Source: G963663315 sp965208975
GTDB lineage: Bacteria > Pseudomonadota > Gammaproteobacteria > Arenicellales > Poriferihabitantaceae
Direction: 5' to 3'
DNA: 64,000 nucleotides
Assembly: GCA_965208975.1 (NCBI GenBank)
Contig: CBDBQH010000003.1
Location: 682,001 to 746,000, forward strand
The position numbers and the translations under genes were made by a program. The notes beneath the pieces were generated by a model. The model was given only the letters and a program-made list of their open reading frames with translations. It did not search any database and was not told the origin of the DNA. This document shows positions 1 through 13,464 of the stretch, piece by piece; the stretch's first letter is position 1; every line of letters starts with the position of its first letter.

Positions 1-2
1 CC

Positions 3-602
3 GAAAACTATGGCGCCGAAGTCGTTGGCGTCACCGTTTCCAGGGAACAGGTCGCCTTAGGCGTCGAACTATGCCGGGGATTGCCGGTGGAAATCAGGCT
101 ACAGGACTATCGGGACATTGATGAAAAATTCGATGCCGTGGTCTCGCTTGGCATGTTCGAGCATGTCGGCCACAAAAACTATCGTACCTACATGAAAGTG
201 GTCAAAAAGTGTTTGTGTGATGGAGCTCGTTCCATGCTTCATACCATTGGCAAGAACAATTCCAGGGTGGGCGTTGATCCCTGGATTTCAAAATACATTT
301 TCCCGAACGGGGAAATTCCCTCATTACGACAAATCTCGCGAGCCTGCGAGTCTCTGATGATTATTGAAGACGTGCATAATTTCGGACCCGACTACGACCG
401 TACCCTGATGGCATGGTTTCGCAATTTTGACCAGGTCTGGCCAAAACTGAAGGACAATTATTCCGACCGATTTTACAGAATGTGGAAGTACTATCTGCAA
501 GTATGCGCGGGCGCGTTTCGGGCAAGAGATCTGCAGCTCTGGCAAATTGTCCTGTCCGACTCCGGCAATCCGTCTCCCTCCACCTACCGCAGACCCGAAT
601 AA
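3..602 (+). CDS. cfa: Cyclopropane-fatty-acyl-phospholipid synthase, C-terminal part (gene cut by window edge)
   Basis: The frame is open from the first bases, so the 5' part lies outside the window. About 199 residues are visible. They contain the late SAM-methyltransferase core (SLGMFEHVGHKNY), the stretch MLHTIGKN and the family's C-terminal signature CAGAFRARDLQLWQ. The family transfers a methylene from S-adenosylmethionine to unsaturated acyl chains of membrane phospholipids, on the inner face of the cytoplasmic membrane. The tail ends a few residues after the usual signature, so the gene looks complete at its 3' end. It converges on the rRNA operon terminator. Confidence 0.9.
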   Translation, partial: ENYGAEVVGVTVSREQVALGVELCRGLPVEIRLQDYRDIDEKFDAVVSLGMFEHVGHKNYRTYMKVVKKCLCDGARSMLHTIGKNNSRVGVDPWISKYIFPNGEIPSLRQISRACESLMIIEDVHNFGPDYDRTLMAWFRNFDQVWPKLKDNYSDRFYRMWKYYLQVCAGAFRARDLQLWQIVLSDSGNPSPSTYRRPE

Positions 603-609
603 TCCGCAT

Positions 610-641
610 AAAAAACCCCGCTCCGCAAGTGAAGAACGGGG
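610..641 (-). terminator. Rho-independent terminator of the rRNA operon
   Basis: Read on the minus strand, a CCCCG/CGGGG stem is followed by six T residues. It lies about 20 nt beyond the 3' end of the 5S gene and just past the stop of the converging cfa gene. Confidence 0.75.
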
Positions 642-660
642 CAGGGCTTTTGTAGTGAAT

Positions 661-779
661 TGCCTGGCAATGACCTACTTTCACATGGGGAGACCCCATA
701 CTATCATCGGCGCACAACGTTTTCACTTCTGAGTTCGGGATGGGATCAGGTGGTTCCCGTTTGCTATGGTCACCAGGCA
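661..779 (-). rRNA. rrf: 5S ribosomal RNA
   Basis: The reverse complement begins and ends with the complementary TGCCTGG/CCAGGCA stem. It contains the conserved CCATCCCGAACTCAGAAGTG and GTAGTATGGGG-type stretches. The length of about 119 nt is normal. It is the last gene of the minus-strand 16S-Ile-Ala-23S-5S operon. The 170-nt 23S-5S spacer before it holds no recognisable gene. Confidence 0.95.
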
Positions 780-949
780 AACTGGTCATAACAGCCACCT
801 GCCGACCTTATAAGGTCACAAGTCACTGTTTTCATGCTGATTTCTGTATGGACGGATTCCCGTGCATACAGATCAGGGTAGTCATTGGCGCATGTCTTTA
901 AAGGATGCCTGTTGCAATCCCTTCGAGGCCTAAGCCTCTTGGGTGTTAC

Positions 950-3845
<2,896 letters not shown>

Positions 3846-3884
3846 CATAACCCCAAAAAGCCTTTCAGGCTGGTCTTTTTGTCT

Positions 3885-4247
3885 GATTGCTTCGTTATCT
3901 TTCCTCGCTCAATCGGTTACATACATGTGTATGCGCCCTCAATCACTCGTCAGATGCCTCGCACTCAAACAAAAATCCTGCGCCTGAACTCAATACGCTT
4001 TCATTCGTGTCCGATTGCTTCGTTGTCCCGCCTCATTCATTCGCTCACATACATGTGTATGCTCACTCACTCATTCGTTGGACGCCTCGCACTCAAACAA
4101 AAATCCTGCGCCTGAACTCAATACGCTTTCATTCGTGTCCGATTGCTTCGTTGTCCCGCCTCATTCATTCGCTCACATACATGTGTATGCTCACTCACTC
4201 ATTCGTTGGACACCTCGCACTCAAACAAAAATCCTGCGCCTGATTGC
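3885..4247. repeat. Three tandem 128-bp repeats in the 16S-23S spacer
   Basis: Units start with GATTGCTTC at 3885, 4013 and 4141. Copies 2 and 3 are nearly identical, copy 1 is diverged, and copy 3 lacks its last ~27 bp before a fourth GATTGCTT start at 4242. Each unit carries the near-palindrome ACATACATGTGTATG. The array lies between the 23S 5' end and tRNA-Ala, inside the transcribed spacer, so it would be present in pre-rRNA. The rest of the spacer to 4584 shows no gene. The open frames here only reflect the repeat. Confidence 0.9.
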
Positions 4248-4584
4248 TTTTTTGAAATTACATTAGCTTGAACTCTCAAAGAGTTTGCAACATAAAAATG
4301 CAAAATTTAAATAAAGATACTTAAATCATCCGCAGAACAAAAATCTGCCCTGCGGTTTTGGTACCCGCGCTTACGGAATTTGCCGTTCAGTGCCGGTAAT
4401 GAAACCGGACACACTTTGTAATGTCATAATCAACATTACGCAAATTCGCGCTTGCGCGCGCCTTTGACTACCCTGATTGTAAAAGATCAAGGCCGGATAA
4501 CATCATCCAGGCCACAAGTGTTAAACATAAGCCGATCATACAATCAACTGATGTTTAACACCTCACAAGTCAACCCCGAAAAAC

Positions 4585-4660
4585 TGGTGGAGCCAGGCGG
4601 GATCGAACCGCCGACCTCCTGCGTGCAAGGCAGGCGCTCTCCCGGCTGAGCTATGGCCCC
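4585..4660 (-). tRNA. tRNA-Ala (anticodon TGC)
   Basis: The reverse complement folds as a complete 76-nt cloverleaf: acceptor GGGGCCA, anticodon loop with TGC in CTTGCACG, TpsiC arm GGTTCGATCC and an encoded CCA end. It is the second spacer tRNA of the rRNA operon, as in other gammaproteobacterial operons. Confidence 0.97.
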
Positions 4661-4694
4661 TGAATTACACCTTCAACCAGTAATCAAATAAAAC

Positions 4695-4771
<77 letters not shown>

Positions 4772-4900
4772 AAAGATCATCAATCAAAAAACATATCAGT
4801 CATATTATTCCGCTCAATGAGTCCAAAACCCAGGGTTTGACTTTCATCATCAATCAAGCAGATTGTGCGGGCGCTCCGATTCGCCGAACCCCTGTTTTTT

Positions 4901-6458
<1,558 letters not shown>

Positions 6459-6590
6459 AAATTGGTTGCATCAGGATAAATCCTGAAACAATCCGCGCGG
6501 AATCCGAAAGTCCCGAAGGACGATCAAATTCACATTCTGGATGAGAGATTCTGACAAAACCGAAGCGCCCACACAATCTGCTTGATTAGT

Positions 6591-6603
6591 TATTAAAGAA
6601 CCA
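6591..6603 (-). promoter_or_regulatory. boxA-like antitermination site in the rRNA leader
   Basis: On the minus strand the leader reads TGGTTCTTTAATA. This is close to the boxA consensus TGCTCTTTAACA, which recruits the NusB/NusE antitermination complex. It lies between the promoter and the 16S 5' end, the expected place. Confidence 0.6.
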
Positions 6604-6637
6604 TGAATCAGGCGATAACCCGATTCCAGGAGCGCGA

Positions 6638-6665
6638 ATTATACGCCCAATTACTGCGAGGTCAA
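6638..6665 (-). promoter_or_regulatory. Strong rRNA operon promoter
   Basis: On the minus strand, TTGACC (6660-6665) and a perfect TATAAT (6638-6643) are separated by 16 bp. The downstream discriminator is GC-rich (TCGCGC), as in promoters under stringent control by ppGpp/DksA. The 25 bp upstream are almost pure A/T and could act as an UP element. The 16-bp spacer, one base short of optimum, is typical of rrn P1 promoters. Confidence 0.85.
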
Positions 6666-6696
6666 CTATTAATTGTAATTTAATTGATTATTTTTC

Positions 6697-6720
6697 ACCG
6701 GCTTCTTCCGCCGGGTTTTT
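6697..6720. terminator. Possible hairpin terminator between tyrS and the rRNA promoter
   Basis: CCGGC/GCCGG form a 5-bp stem with a 7-nt loop. A run of five T follows on the plus strand. On the minus strand it lies ~30 nt after the tyrS stop, but there the hairpin is followed by A-rich, not T-rich, sequence. It may still end tyrS transcription before the rrn UP element. Confidence 0.35.
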
Positions 6721-6750
6721 GCAGTCTTGTTCCGCTAACCGCAGTTGGAA

Positions 6751-7962
6751 TTATGCACTGACGCAAACCACCCGGGCAAACCGTTTCTTGCCAACCTGCC
6801 AGACATGTTCGGCGCCGACCGGCACCTTGATGGCCCGGTCGGTCACCCTTTCACCATCCAGCCTGACGGCGCCCTGCTTGATCATACGCAACGCCTCGGA
6901 AGTCGATTCGACCAGACCCGCCTGATTCAACAGGTTGGCTATCGGCAAGCCCTCCGTACCCGCAACCAGGGTAAGCTGCGGCATTTGATCCGGCATCATA
7001 CCCTTGCTGAATCGGTCAATGAATTCCTGTCTTGCGCGGTGCGCGTCCGCAACCGAATGGAATCGGGCCACAATTTCTTCAGCCAGGATGAATTTCGCGT
7101 CGCGCGGATTCAGTCCGTCCGCCACCTGTTTCTTCAACCCGGCGATCTCACCGCCTGATTTAAAGCTGAGAAGTTCATACCAGCGCCACATCAACGGATC
7201 AGATATGGACATGATTTTGCCGAACATCTGATCGGGCGGCTCCTCCAGCGCGACATAATTGCCGGTTGATTTCGACATTTTCCGGACCCCGTCAAGCCCT
7301 TCCAGCAACGGCACAGTCAGAATCACCTGTTGTTCCTGAGCATATTGTTTTTGCAATTCACGGCCAATCAGCAAATTGAATTTCTGATCGGTCCCGCCCA
7401 GTTCCACATCCGCCCGCAGCGCCACAGAGTCATAGCCCTGGGTCAACGGATACAGAAACTCATGAATCGCGACAGGCTGCCTGGAGTGGTATCTTTTCCT
7501 GAAATCATCCCGTTCCAGCATTCTCGCAACGGTATAACGGGCCGCCAGCCCGATCATTCCGCTCGCGCCTAATTGATCCATCCATTCGGAATTGAATCTG
7601 GTTTCCGTTCGCTCCGGATCCAGGATTTTGAAAACCTGATCCTGATAGGTCTTCGCGTTTTCGGCCACCTGCTCCCGGGTCAGGGCAGGCCGGGTCGTGT
7701 TTTTTCCACTCGGATCACCGATCAACCCGGTAAAATCCCCGACCAGAAAAATCACCTGATGACCCAGTTCCTGAAACTGGCGCATTTTATTGATCAGAAC
7801 CGTATGCCCAAGATGCAGGTCGGGCGCGGTCGGATCAAATCCTGTTTTTACCCGTAACGGCCTGTTTCTCTTCAGTTTTTCGACCAACTCATCCGCCATC
7901 AGGATTTCCTCTGTTCCCCTGGCCAGTTGCTCAATACTCGCTTCGATATCCCGGTTTATCAT
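6751..7962 (-). CDS. tyrS: Tyrosyl-tRNA synthetase
   Basis: A class I aminoacyl-tRNA synthetase that charges tRNA-Tyr in the cytoplasm. The 403-residue protein has the HIGH-type motif HLGH at 50-53, the second catalytic motif KMSKS at 228-232, and a C-terminal S4-like RNA-binding domain (about 340-403, with MIKQGAVRLDGE). The chosen ATG gives MINRDIEASIE, the usual N-terminus. The frame stays open 72 codons further upstream, but that part is Lys/Ile/Asn low-complexity sequence and is rejected. The gene is divergent from mepM, and the order tyrS-mepM-anmK is conserved in Pseudomonas relatives. Confidence 0.96.
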   Translation of the reverse strand: MINRDIEASIEQLARGTEEILMADELVEKLKRNRPLRVKTGFDPTAPDLHLGHTVLINKMRQFQELGHQVIFLVGDFTGLIGDPSGKNTTRPALTREQVAENAKTYQDQVFKILDPERTETRFNSEWMDQLGASGMIGLAARYTVARMLERDDFRKRYHSRQPVAIHEFLYPLTQGYDSVALRADVELGGTDQKFNLLIGRELQKQYAQEQQVILTVPLLEGLDGVRKMSKSTGNYVALEEPPDQMFGKIMSISDPLMWRWYELLSFKSGGEIAGLKKQVADGLNPRDAKFILAEEIVARFHSVADAHRARQEFIDRFSKGMMPDQMPQLTLVAGTEGLPIANLLNQAGLVESTSEALRMIKQGAVRLDGERVTDRAIKVPVGAEHVWQVGKKRFARVVCVSA

Positions 7963-8044
7963 GGGCGTTGTGCTGGTTTGATTTGGCGCATATCTTATGC
8001 GAACGTGACAATAGCATAACCGGATAGTGCAGCGCGACAATTTG

Positions 8045-8126
8045 CCAGGATTTTTAATGCCAGGATTTTTAATTTTGACCTTTTTAATTGACATTTTTGA
8101 TTTGACATTTTTGATTTTGACCTTTG
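8045..8126. repeat. AT-rich short direct repeats in the tyrS-mepM divergent region
   Basis: CCAGGATTTTTAA occurs twice in tandem. It is followed by several variants of TTTTTGATTTTGACC / ATTGACATTTTTGATTTGAC. This creates a series of TTGAC boxes facing mepM. It may be a slippage-generated repeat or a multi-site promoter region. Confidence 0.5.
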
Positions 8127-8152
8127 CCAAAAAAACCGGTACAGTGTATAGT
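8124..8152 (+). promoter_or_regulatory. Predicted promoter of mepM
   Basis: TTGCCA (8124-8129) and TATAGT (8147-8152) are separated by 17 bp. They lie about 38 bp upstream of the mepM start. Confidence 0.5.
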
Positions 8153-8189
8153 TTGCAAGTAGAATGACAGCGAACCAATAATCAGGAAT

Positions 8190-9446
8190 ATGCACGGGTC
8201 AATAGTCGGCATGCGCCTTTTCGTACAGGTATTCTTACTGGCTTTGCTGGCGGTATGCAGCTTGACCCTGCAAGCGAATCTGCCTGATGCAGGGGGGATT
8301 GCGACCGCAGGAGCCTGCACCGGCAATTCCCCGGATGACTCACCCTGGATAGACGCAAAAATCAAAAAAGGAGACACCTTGTCTCATCTTTTCATGCGTC
8401 ATGGTCTTGACAGCAAGGAAGCATATCGTATCGCCCGGATTGAAGAAGCGAAACCGTTACTGAATTTCAAGGCCGGAGAAACAGTCAGACTGAAGAAAAC
8501 CCGGCAAGGGGAACTTGAATTGCTGCAATACAAGCTGGGGAAATTCGATGTACTCAACGTATGTGCAGACCAGGGTTCCTGGTTGGCTTACACGGAAACC
8601 AGAAGTCCGGAAGTCCGGGTAAACAATGCCCGGATGATTATTTACAGCAGTCTGCTGGAAGCCGCGTCCGAGACGAATTTGTCGCCTGGAACCCTGTACA
8701 AGGCAATCGATCTGTTTGGATGGCAGATTGATTTTTCACGCGATATAAGGGTCGGAGATCAGTTTCTGGTTATCTACGAAGATCTTTTTCTTGACGGGAA
8801 GAAAATCGGCGAAGGCGAAATTATTGCCGCCGAATTGATTGTTTCCGGCAAAACCTGGCGGGCTATCCGGTTCTCCGATGAACAGGGACAATCGCTGTAC
8901 TTTGCCCCGGATGGCAGTAGTGTCACCGGCACATTCCTGCGCTCCCCGCTCAAGTTCGGTTATATCACCTCCGCATTCAGCCATAACCGCCTGCATCCGA
9001 TCAAGAAGGTGTGGCGGGCGCATAAGGGGGTAGACTATGGCGCCCCGGCCGGAACGCCGGTTATGGCCACGGGCGACGGGCTGGTCACTCTGGCCAAACG
9101 AAAGGGCGGATACGGCAAGACCATCATCATCCGTCATGCCGGAGTATACGATACGCTGTACGCCCATTTGTCGAGTTACGCAAAGAACATAACCCCGGGC
9201 AAGCGTGTCAAACAGGGAGACATAATCGGCTATGTAGGCAGTACCGGCCTGGCTACCGGCCCTCACCTTCATTATGAATTCAGAATCAACGGGGTGCACC
9301 ACAACCCGACCACTGTCGAACTTCCGAAATCAATGCCAATCCCGGACAAACACAGGGAGCGGTTTTTCGAACTTGCCAATTTATGGGCTGGAGAACTCGA
9401 CTATTTGAACCGCATTCCGCTCGCCCGCACCGAAAATACACTGTAG
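8190..9446 (+). CDS. mepM: Murein DD-endopeptidase of the M23 family (MepM-like)
   Basis: A zinc metallopeptidase that would cut peptide cross-links of peptidoglycan in the periplasm. The 418-residue protein starts with a signal peptide or membrane anchor (about 8-30), followed by a LysM-like wall-binding segment (58-105) and an OapA/Csd3-type middle domain. The C-terminal LytM core has the zinc ligands H278 and D282 (HKGVDYG) and the HLH motif at 359-361. All catalytic residues are present, so it should be active. It is followed closely by anmK, which recycles murein fragments; the pairing is conserved in gammaproteobacteria. A second ATG at 8211 (MRLFVQ) is an equally good start. Confidence 0.9.
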   Translation: MHGSIVGMRLFVQVFLLALLAVCSLTLQANLPDAGGIATAGACTGNSPDDSPWIDAKIKKGDTLSHLFMRHGLDSKEAYRIARIEEAKPLLNFKAGETVRLKKTRQGELELLQYKLGKFDVLNVCADQGSWLAYTETRSPEVRVNNARMIIYSSLLEAASETNLSPGTLYKAIDLFGWQIDFSRDIRVGDQFLVIYEDLFLDGKKIGEGEIIAAELIVSGKTWRAIRFSDEQGQSLYFAPDGSSVTGTFLRSPLKFGYITSAFSHNRLHPIKKVWRAHKGVDYGAPAGTPVMATGDGLVTLAKRKGGYGKTIIIRHAGVYDTLYAHLSSYAKNITPGKRVKQGDIIGYVGSTGLATGPHLHYEFRINGVHHNPTTVELPKSMPIPDKHRERFFELANLWAGELDYLNRIPLARTENTL

Positions 9447-9491
9447 GACCTCATTCACCCTTCCTGATTGACGGTCGCGCCCCCAACCCGG

Positions 9492-10631
9492 ATGTCAGAA
9501 ACAAAAGAAACCGTTTACGCGATTGGCTTGATGTCCGGGACCAGCGCGGATGGCATTGATGGCGTGGTCCTTGCCATCACAAACCACAACCAGCCCGACA
9601 TTGCCGCCAGCCTCAGTATCAGCTACCCTGCGACCATCCGCAACCGCATCCGCAAACTGACTGCGCGCAAGATCACGCACCAGAAGCAGTCTGACGGCCT
9701 GGACATTGAATTGACCGGCTTGTACGCGGATGTGGCCAACCAGCTGATTCACAAAATTGCCCCCCGCAAGGTCGCAGTCATTGGCTGCCACGGGCAAACT
9801 GTCCATCACAGCCCGAACAGCAATCCGCCGTTTTCGATCCAGCTGGCAAGTGGCGAAGAGTTGGCGAGGCTGAGCGGCCATGCCACAGTCACCGATTTCC
9901 GCTCCGCCGACATCGCTATGGGAGGACAGGGCGCCCCTCTCGCCTGTGCATTTCATCAAGCGGTTTTCGCGAATAACGAACAGCATCGCGTCATTGTCAA
10001 CATCGGCGGCATATCCAATATCACCTGGCTACCCAAAGATCCGAACGCGAAAATCGTTGGCTTTGATACAGGCCCCGGCAATACCTTCATGGATTACTGG
10101 TGTCGCCAGCATTTCAACCGGAATTTCGATTACAACGGTGAAATTGCGAGAGGCGGACAGATACAACCCGATTTGCTGGCCCTGTTGCAAAAAGATCCTT
10201 ATTTTGATGCTCCGAAACCCAAAAGCACGGGACTGGAATATTTCAACGAAGGGTGGCTGCAGGACGTATTGAATGTCTGGCAAGGTGGAGCCCGGTCAAA
10301 CAACACAGATATTCTGACCACACTCACGGCTCTGACCGCCAGTTGTATTGCCACTCAGATCAATGCCCTGTGGCCACCTGTTGACTCGGTTTACCTGTGC
10401 GGCGGCGGCGCCTGCAATTCATTGCTGGTCGAACTGATCAAGGAGCAGACGAGCGCAACAGTCGAATCTTCACTGGCCTTGGGCGTTGGCCCACAATGGG
10501 TTGAGGCGGCCGCTTTCGCGTGGATGGCCTGGCGCACCCTGAATGGTTTGACTTCGACCCTGCCTTCGGTCACTGGCGCAAGCCACGCCACCGTGGCCGG
10601 AACCGTTCACCCTCCTCCGGCGCTGGCCTGA
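9492..10631 (+). CDS. anmK: Anhydro-N-acetylmuramic acid kinase
   Basis: The enzyme phosphorylates and opens 1,6-anhydro-MurNAc released by lytic transglycosylases, so that cell wall sugar returns to metabolism. The protein has the N-terminal LMSGTSADGID phosphate loop, GCHGQTVHH, VNIGGISNITW, GFDTGPGNTFMDYW and CGGGACN, all family hallmarks, and the usual length of about 380 residues. I chose the ATG at 9492; a TTG at 9468 is in frame. It lies 45 nt after mepM in the same direction. The last 25 nt overlap the end of the converging aminotransferase gene, so the C-terminal tails of both are unusual and Pro/Gly rich. Confidence 0.94.
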   Translation: MSETKETVYAIGLMSGTSADGIDGVVLAITNHNQPDIAASLSISYPATIRNRIRKLTARKITHQKQSDGLDIELTGLYADVANQLIHKIAPRKVAVIGCHGQTVHHSPNSNPPFSIQLASGEELARLSGHATVTDFRSADIAMGGQGAPLACAFHQAVFANNEQHRVIVNIGGISNITWLPKDPNAKIVGFDTGPGNTFMDYWCRQHFNRNFDYNGEIARGGQIQPDLLALLQKDPYFDAPKPKSTGLEYFNEGWLQDVLNVWQGGARSNNTDILTTLTALTASCIATQINALWPPVDSVYLCGGGACNSLLVELIKEQTSATVESSLALGVGPQWVEAAAFAWMAWRTLNGLTSTLPSVTGASHATVAGTVHPPPALA

Positions 10632-11800
10632 CCCCGACCGCTCCCCTTACAAACTACGCTTCGGAGCGCTGCCGCCACCTGCCCGGCAAAATCGTCCTCT
10701 ATATACGGGTGCATCGGTAAACTGAAAATACGCCCGGACACGCTTTCCGCTACCGGCATGTCTCCGCGGCGATAGCCCAGATTCCTGAACGCGGTGGATA
10801 GGTGACAGGGGGTTGGGTAATAAACCACGGTGGGAATGCCGGATGCCTGCAACGCCGATCGGAGCGCCTGACGGTGATCTGACAATACGGAATACTGCGC
10901 CCACACGCTTTTGCAGTCCGCCGGGATCCAGGGGATTTCAACCAGTCCGGCGAGGGCCTCCTGATAGTTCTGTGCAACCCGCTGGCGCTGCTCGATCTCG
11001 TCTGCGAACACCGTGAGCTTGGACTTGAGCACGGCCGCCTGTATCGAATCCATGCGCGCATTCAGTCCGACCCGTATGTTGTCGTACTTGTCAACCCCCT
11101 CACCGTGCACCCGGATTGACCTGATTTTCTCGGCAAGTGAATCATCGCTGGTAAATACCGCGCCGCCGTCTCCGTAACAACCCAATGGCTTGGGCGGATA
11201 AAAACTGGTGGCGGACAAGTCTCCCAGTGTGCCTGATTTACGGCACTTGTACTCCCCGCCAAACCCTTGCGCGGTATCCTCGAACACGAACAATTGATGC
11301 TCTGCGGCAATGGCGTTGATCGCGTCATAATCCGCCGGTAGACCGAACAGATTGACCGGAATAATGCCGCGTGGCGTCAACCGGCCCGCGGATACGACCT
11401 GCCTGATCGCTTCGTCCAGCCGGTTCGGATCCAGATTGAATGTGCGTTCATCAATATCGACAAATACCGGGGTTGCACCGAGCAATGCGATCACTTCAGC
11501 CGTGGCGAAAAAGGTGAACGGCGTAGTGAAGACGGCGTCACCCGGACCCACCTCGCAGGCCATCAGCCCGAGCAGCAGGGCATCGGTTCCGCTTGAACAG
11601 GAGATAGAGTGCCGGGCGCCGCAAAACGCTGATAAACCGGCTTCAAGCTCTCCGATTTCCGGACCCATGATGTAAGCGCCGTGCTCAAGGACGCGCCGGA
11701 TGCCGGCGTCAATTTCCACCTGCAAACGTTGATACTGGGTCTTCAGGTCGATAAACTGCACCGACACTGACTCTTTCGTATTCGTATCTGTATGGTTCAA
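10607..11800 (-). CDS. DegT/DnrJ/EryC1/StrS aminotransferase, WbpE-like
   Basis: A PLP-dependent sugar aminotransferase that would aminate a UDP-3-keto sugar during surface polysaccharide synthesis. The 397-residue protein has SSGTDALLLGL, DTAQGFGG (aspartate near the pyridine nitrogen), SFYPPKPLGCYGDGGA with the Schiff-base lysine, and RVGLNARMDSIQAA. The SFYPxKPLGCYGDGG sequence matches the WbpE/WlbC group, which acts on UDP-3-keto-GlcNAcA. No other polysaccharide genes are near, so the substrate is inferred. The last residues (GRGQASAGGG) overlap anmK on the other strand. Confidence 0.85.
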   Translation of the reverse strand: MNHTDTNTKESVSVQFIDLKTQYQRLQVEIDAGIRRVLEHGAYIMGPEIGELEAGLSAFCGARHSISCSSGTDALLLGLMACEVGPGDAVFTTPFTFFATAEVIALLGATPVFVDIDERTFNLDPNRLDEAIRQVVSAGRLTPRGIIPVNLFGLPADYDAINAIAAEHQLFVFEDTAQGFGGEYKCRKSGTLGDLSATSFYPPKPLGCYGDGGAVFTSDDSLAEKIRSIRVHGEGVDKYDNIRVGLNARMDSIQAAVLKSKLTVFADEIEQRQRVAQNYQEALAGLVEIPWIPADCKSVWAQYSVLSDHRQALRSALQASGIPTVVYYPTPCHLSTAFRNLGYRRGDMPVAESVSGRIFSLPMHPYIEDDFAGQVAAALRSVVCKGSGRGQASAGGG

Positions 11801-12034
11801 TCAGGGTTCCTGTATTTTTATTTTTGGCGCCGGAATATTATCATGCGCGGACACTATCGTATATAATTCCCTCAATCCCAAAACAGATGCCACAGCCAAT
11901 AATAATGCCTCGCTTGTGACCAGCAGCCACAAACCATTCACAAACCATCCACACAGGAAAACCATTTTCTCGTTTCCAATCGGTTCTGTAATCAGGTGGA
12001 ACCTGCCTGAACCGGAGCGGGTCTGAAGATTGCG

Positions 12035-12460
12035 ATGACTGGCTCCAGAGTACTTGGATTCGATTTCGGCCTGAAACGGATCGGCACCGCGACCGGGAAC
12101 CGGATCACGAAGACTTGTCAGGCGCTGACCACAATCAAATCCAGCCAGGGTATTCCGGACTGGGTCGCTGTTGACCGCCTGATTGATGAATGGAAACCAT
12201 CAGAGCTGGTTGTCGGGCTGCCGGTTTCGATGGCCGGAGAGGAAACCGAAATGTCCGGTCTCTGCCGGACTTTCGGCGCCAGCCTGGCAAAACGCTACGC
12301 CCTGCCGGTAACCTGGACTGATGAAAGGCTGTCCAGCAACACCGCCGATCACCTGTTATCCGTGGCCACCCCACCCGGCCGGAAAATGAGATACAGCCAT
12401 GCCGGGGAGCGCGACAACCTGGCGGCACAGTTAATCCTCGAAACCTTTTTTGAAGGATAA
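12035..12460 (+). CDS. ruvX: RuvX/YqgF family nuclease (putative pre-16S rRNA nuclease)
   Basis: A 141-residue RNase H-fold protein. The N-terminal motif GFDFGLKRIG supplies the first catalytic aspartate, VVGLPVSMAG is the central strand, WTDERLSS holds a conserved acidic site, and the C-terminal RDNLAAQLILETF supplies the last aspartate. In E. coli this family matures the 5' end of 16S rRNA; older annotation calls it a Holliday junction resolvase. It precedes pyrB by 29 nt, an arrangement known in Pseudomonas relatives. The 234-bp gap upstream holds no gene that I can see. Confidence 0.9.
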   Translation: MTGSRVLGFDFGLKRIGTATGNRITKTCQALTTIKSSQGIPDWVAVDRLIDEWKPSELVVGLPVSMAGEETEMSGLCRTFGASLAKRYALPVTWTDERLSSNTADHLLSVATPPGRKMRYSHAGERDNLAAQLILETFFEG

Positions 12461-12489
12461 CTGTCCTTACCATCGAAAAACAGCGAATC

Positions 12490-13464
12490 ATGACTTCAGC
12501 AGACAGCTCCATCCAGTTTGACAGCAACGGCAATCTGAAGCATTTCCTGACCATCAACGGCCTGCCTGAAAAGACCCTGATCGACATTCTCGATACCGCC
12601 GAATCGTTCATCAGCGCCGGCGAGAGAAGGATCCGGAGAATTCCATTGTTGCAGGGCAAAACACTGGTCAATCTTTTTTTTGAGCCGAGCACCCGCACCC
12701 GCACCACATTCGAGATTGCCGCCAAGCGGCTGTCCGCCGATGTGATCAATCTGAACGCCTCCAGAATATCGACCAGCAAGGGAGAGACCATTCTGGATAC
12801 CGTGCGCACACTGGAAGCGATGCATACAGACCTGTTTGTCGTCCGCGACCATGCCAGCGGCGCCGCTCATCTGATTGCCAGCCATCTACCCGATCACGTC
12901 CGGGTTATCAATGCCGGAGACGGGCGTCATGCCCACCCGACCCAGGCGCTGCTGGACGTGTTTACCATCCGTCAGACAAAGCGGGACTTCAAAAACCTGA
13001 AAATCGCCATCGTCGGAGATATTCTCCATTCCCGGGTGGCGCGCTCACAAATCCACGCATTCAACATTCTTGGCGCCCGCGAAGTTCGGGTGATTGGCCC
13101 GGCCACCCTGATCCCGACGGAAATCGAAAAGATGGGGGTTTCAGTGACAGGCGACCTGCTCGAAGGACTGGATGATGTCGATGTAGTGATGGTGCTGCGG
13201 ATTCAGCGTGAACGTATGGACGGCAAACTGATCCCGAGTGAACAGGAATACTTCAATCGCTATGGGCTGACCACGGAAAAACTGAAATCCGCCAAAGCAG
13301 ACGCGGTCGTCATGCACCCGGGACCGATCAATCGGGGCCTTGAAATCTCATCGGATGTGGCTGACGGCCGGCGCTCCCTGATTTTGAATCAGGTGACCAA
13401 CGGCATCGCGGTCAGAATGTCGGTCATGACAAAAATTATGAAAAACCAGAAGGAATCGGCATGA
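12490..13464 (+). CDS. pyrB: Aspartate carbamoyltransferase catalytic chain
   Basis: The enzyme joins carbamoyl phosphate and aspartate in the first committed step of pyrimidine synthesis. The carbamoyl-phosphate site FFEPSTRTRTTFE (about residues 61-73), VVRDHASGAAH, HPTQALLDVF and the aspartate-domain MVLRIQRER are intact. The length is 324 residues. Its stop overlaps the start of the next gene by 4 nt (ATGA), so translation is coupled to the dihydroorotase-like subunit. In Pseudomonas these two assemble into a dodecamer. No pyrI regulatory chain is present. Confidence 0.96.
   Translation: MTSADSSIQFDSNGNLKHFLTINGLPEKTLIDILDTAESFISAGERRIRRIPLLQGKTLVNLFFEPSTRTRTTFEIAAKRLSADVINLNASRISTSKGETILDTVRTLEAMHTDLFVVRDHASGAAHLIASHLPDHVRVINAGDGRHAHPTQALLDVFTIRQTKRDFKNLKIAIVGDILHSRVARSQIHAFNILGAREVRVIGPATLIPTEIEKMGVSVTGDLLEGLDDVDVVMVLRIQRERMDGKLIPSEQEYFNRYGLTTEKLKSAKADAVVMHPGPINRGLEISSDVADGRRSLILNQVTNGIAVRMSVMTKIMKNQKESA

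Noticed and set aside
3885..4247. CRISPR array
   Set aside because: Units of 128 bp have no repeat-spacer alternation, and no cas genes are near.
7963..8178. A 72-codon N-terminal extension of tyrS
   Set aside because: It is Lys/Ile/Asn low-complexity sequence from the AT-rich repeats; the family N-terminus starts at 7962.
10647..11061. Additional frames inside the aminotransferase gene
   Set aside because: They are Arg/Ser-rich shadows in other frames of a gene with clear motifs.
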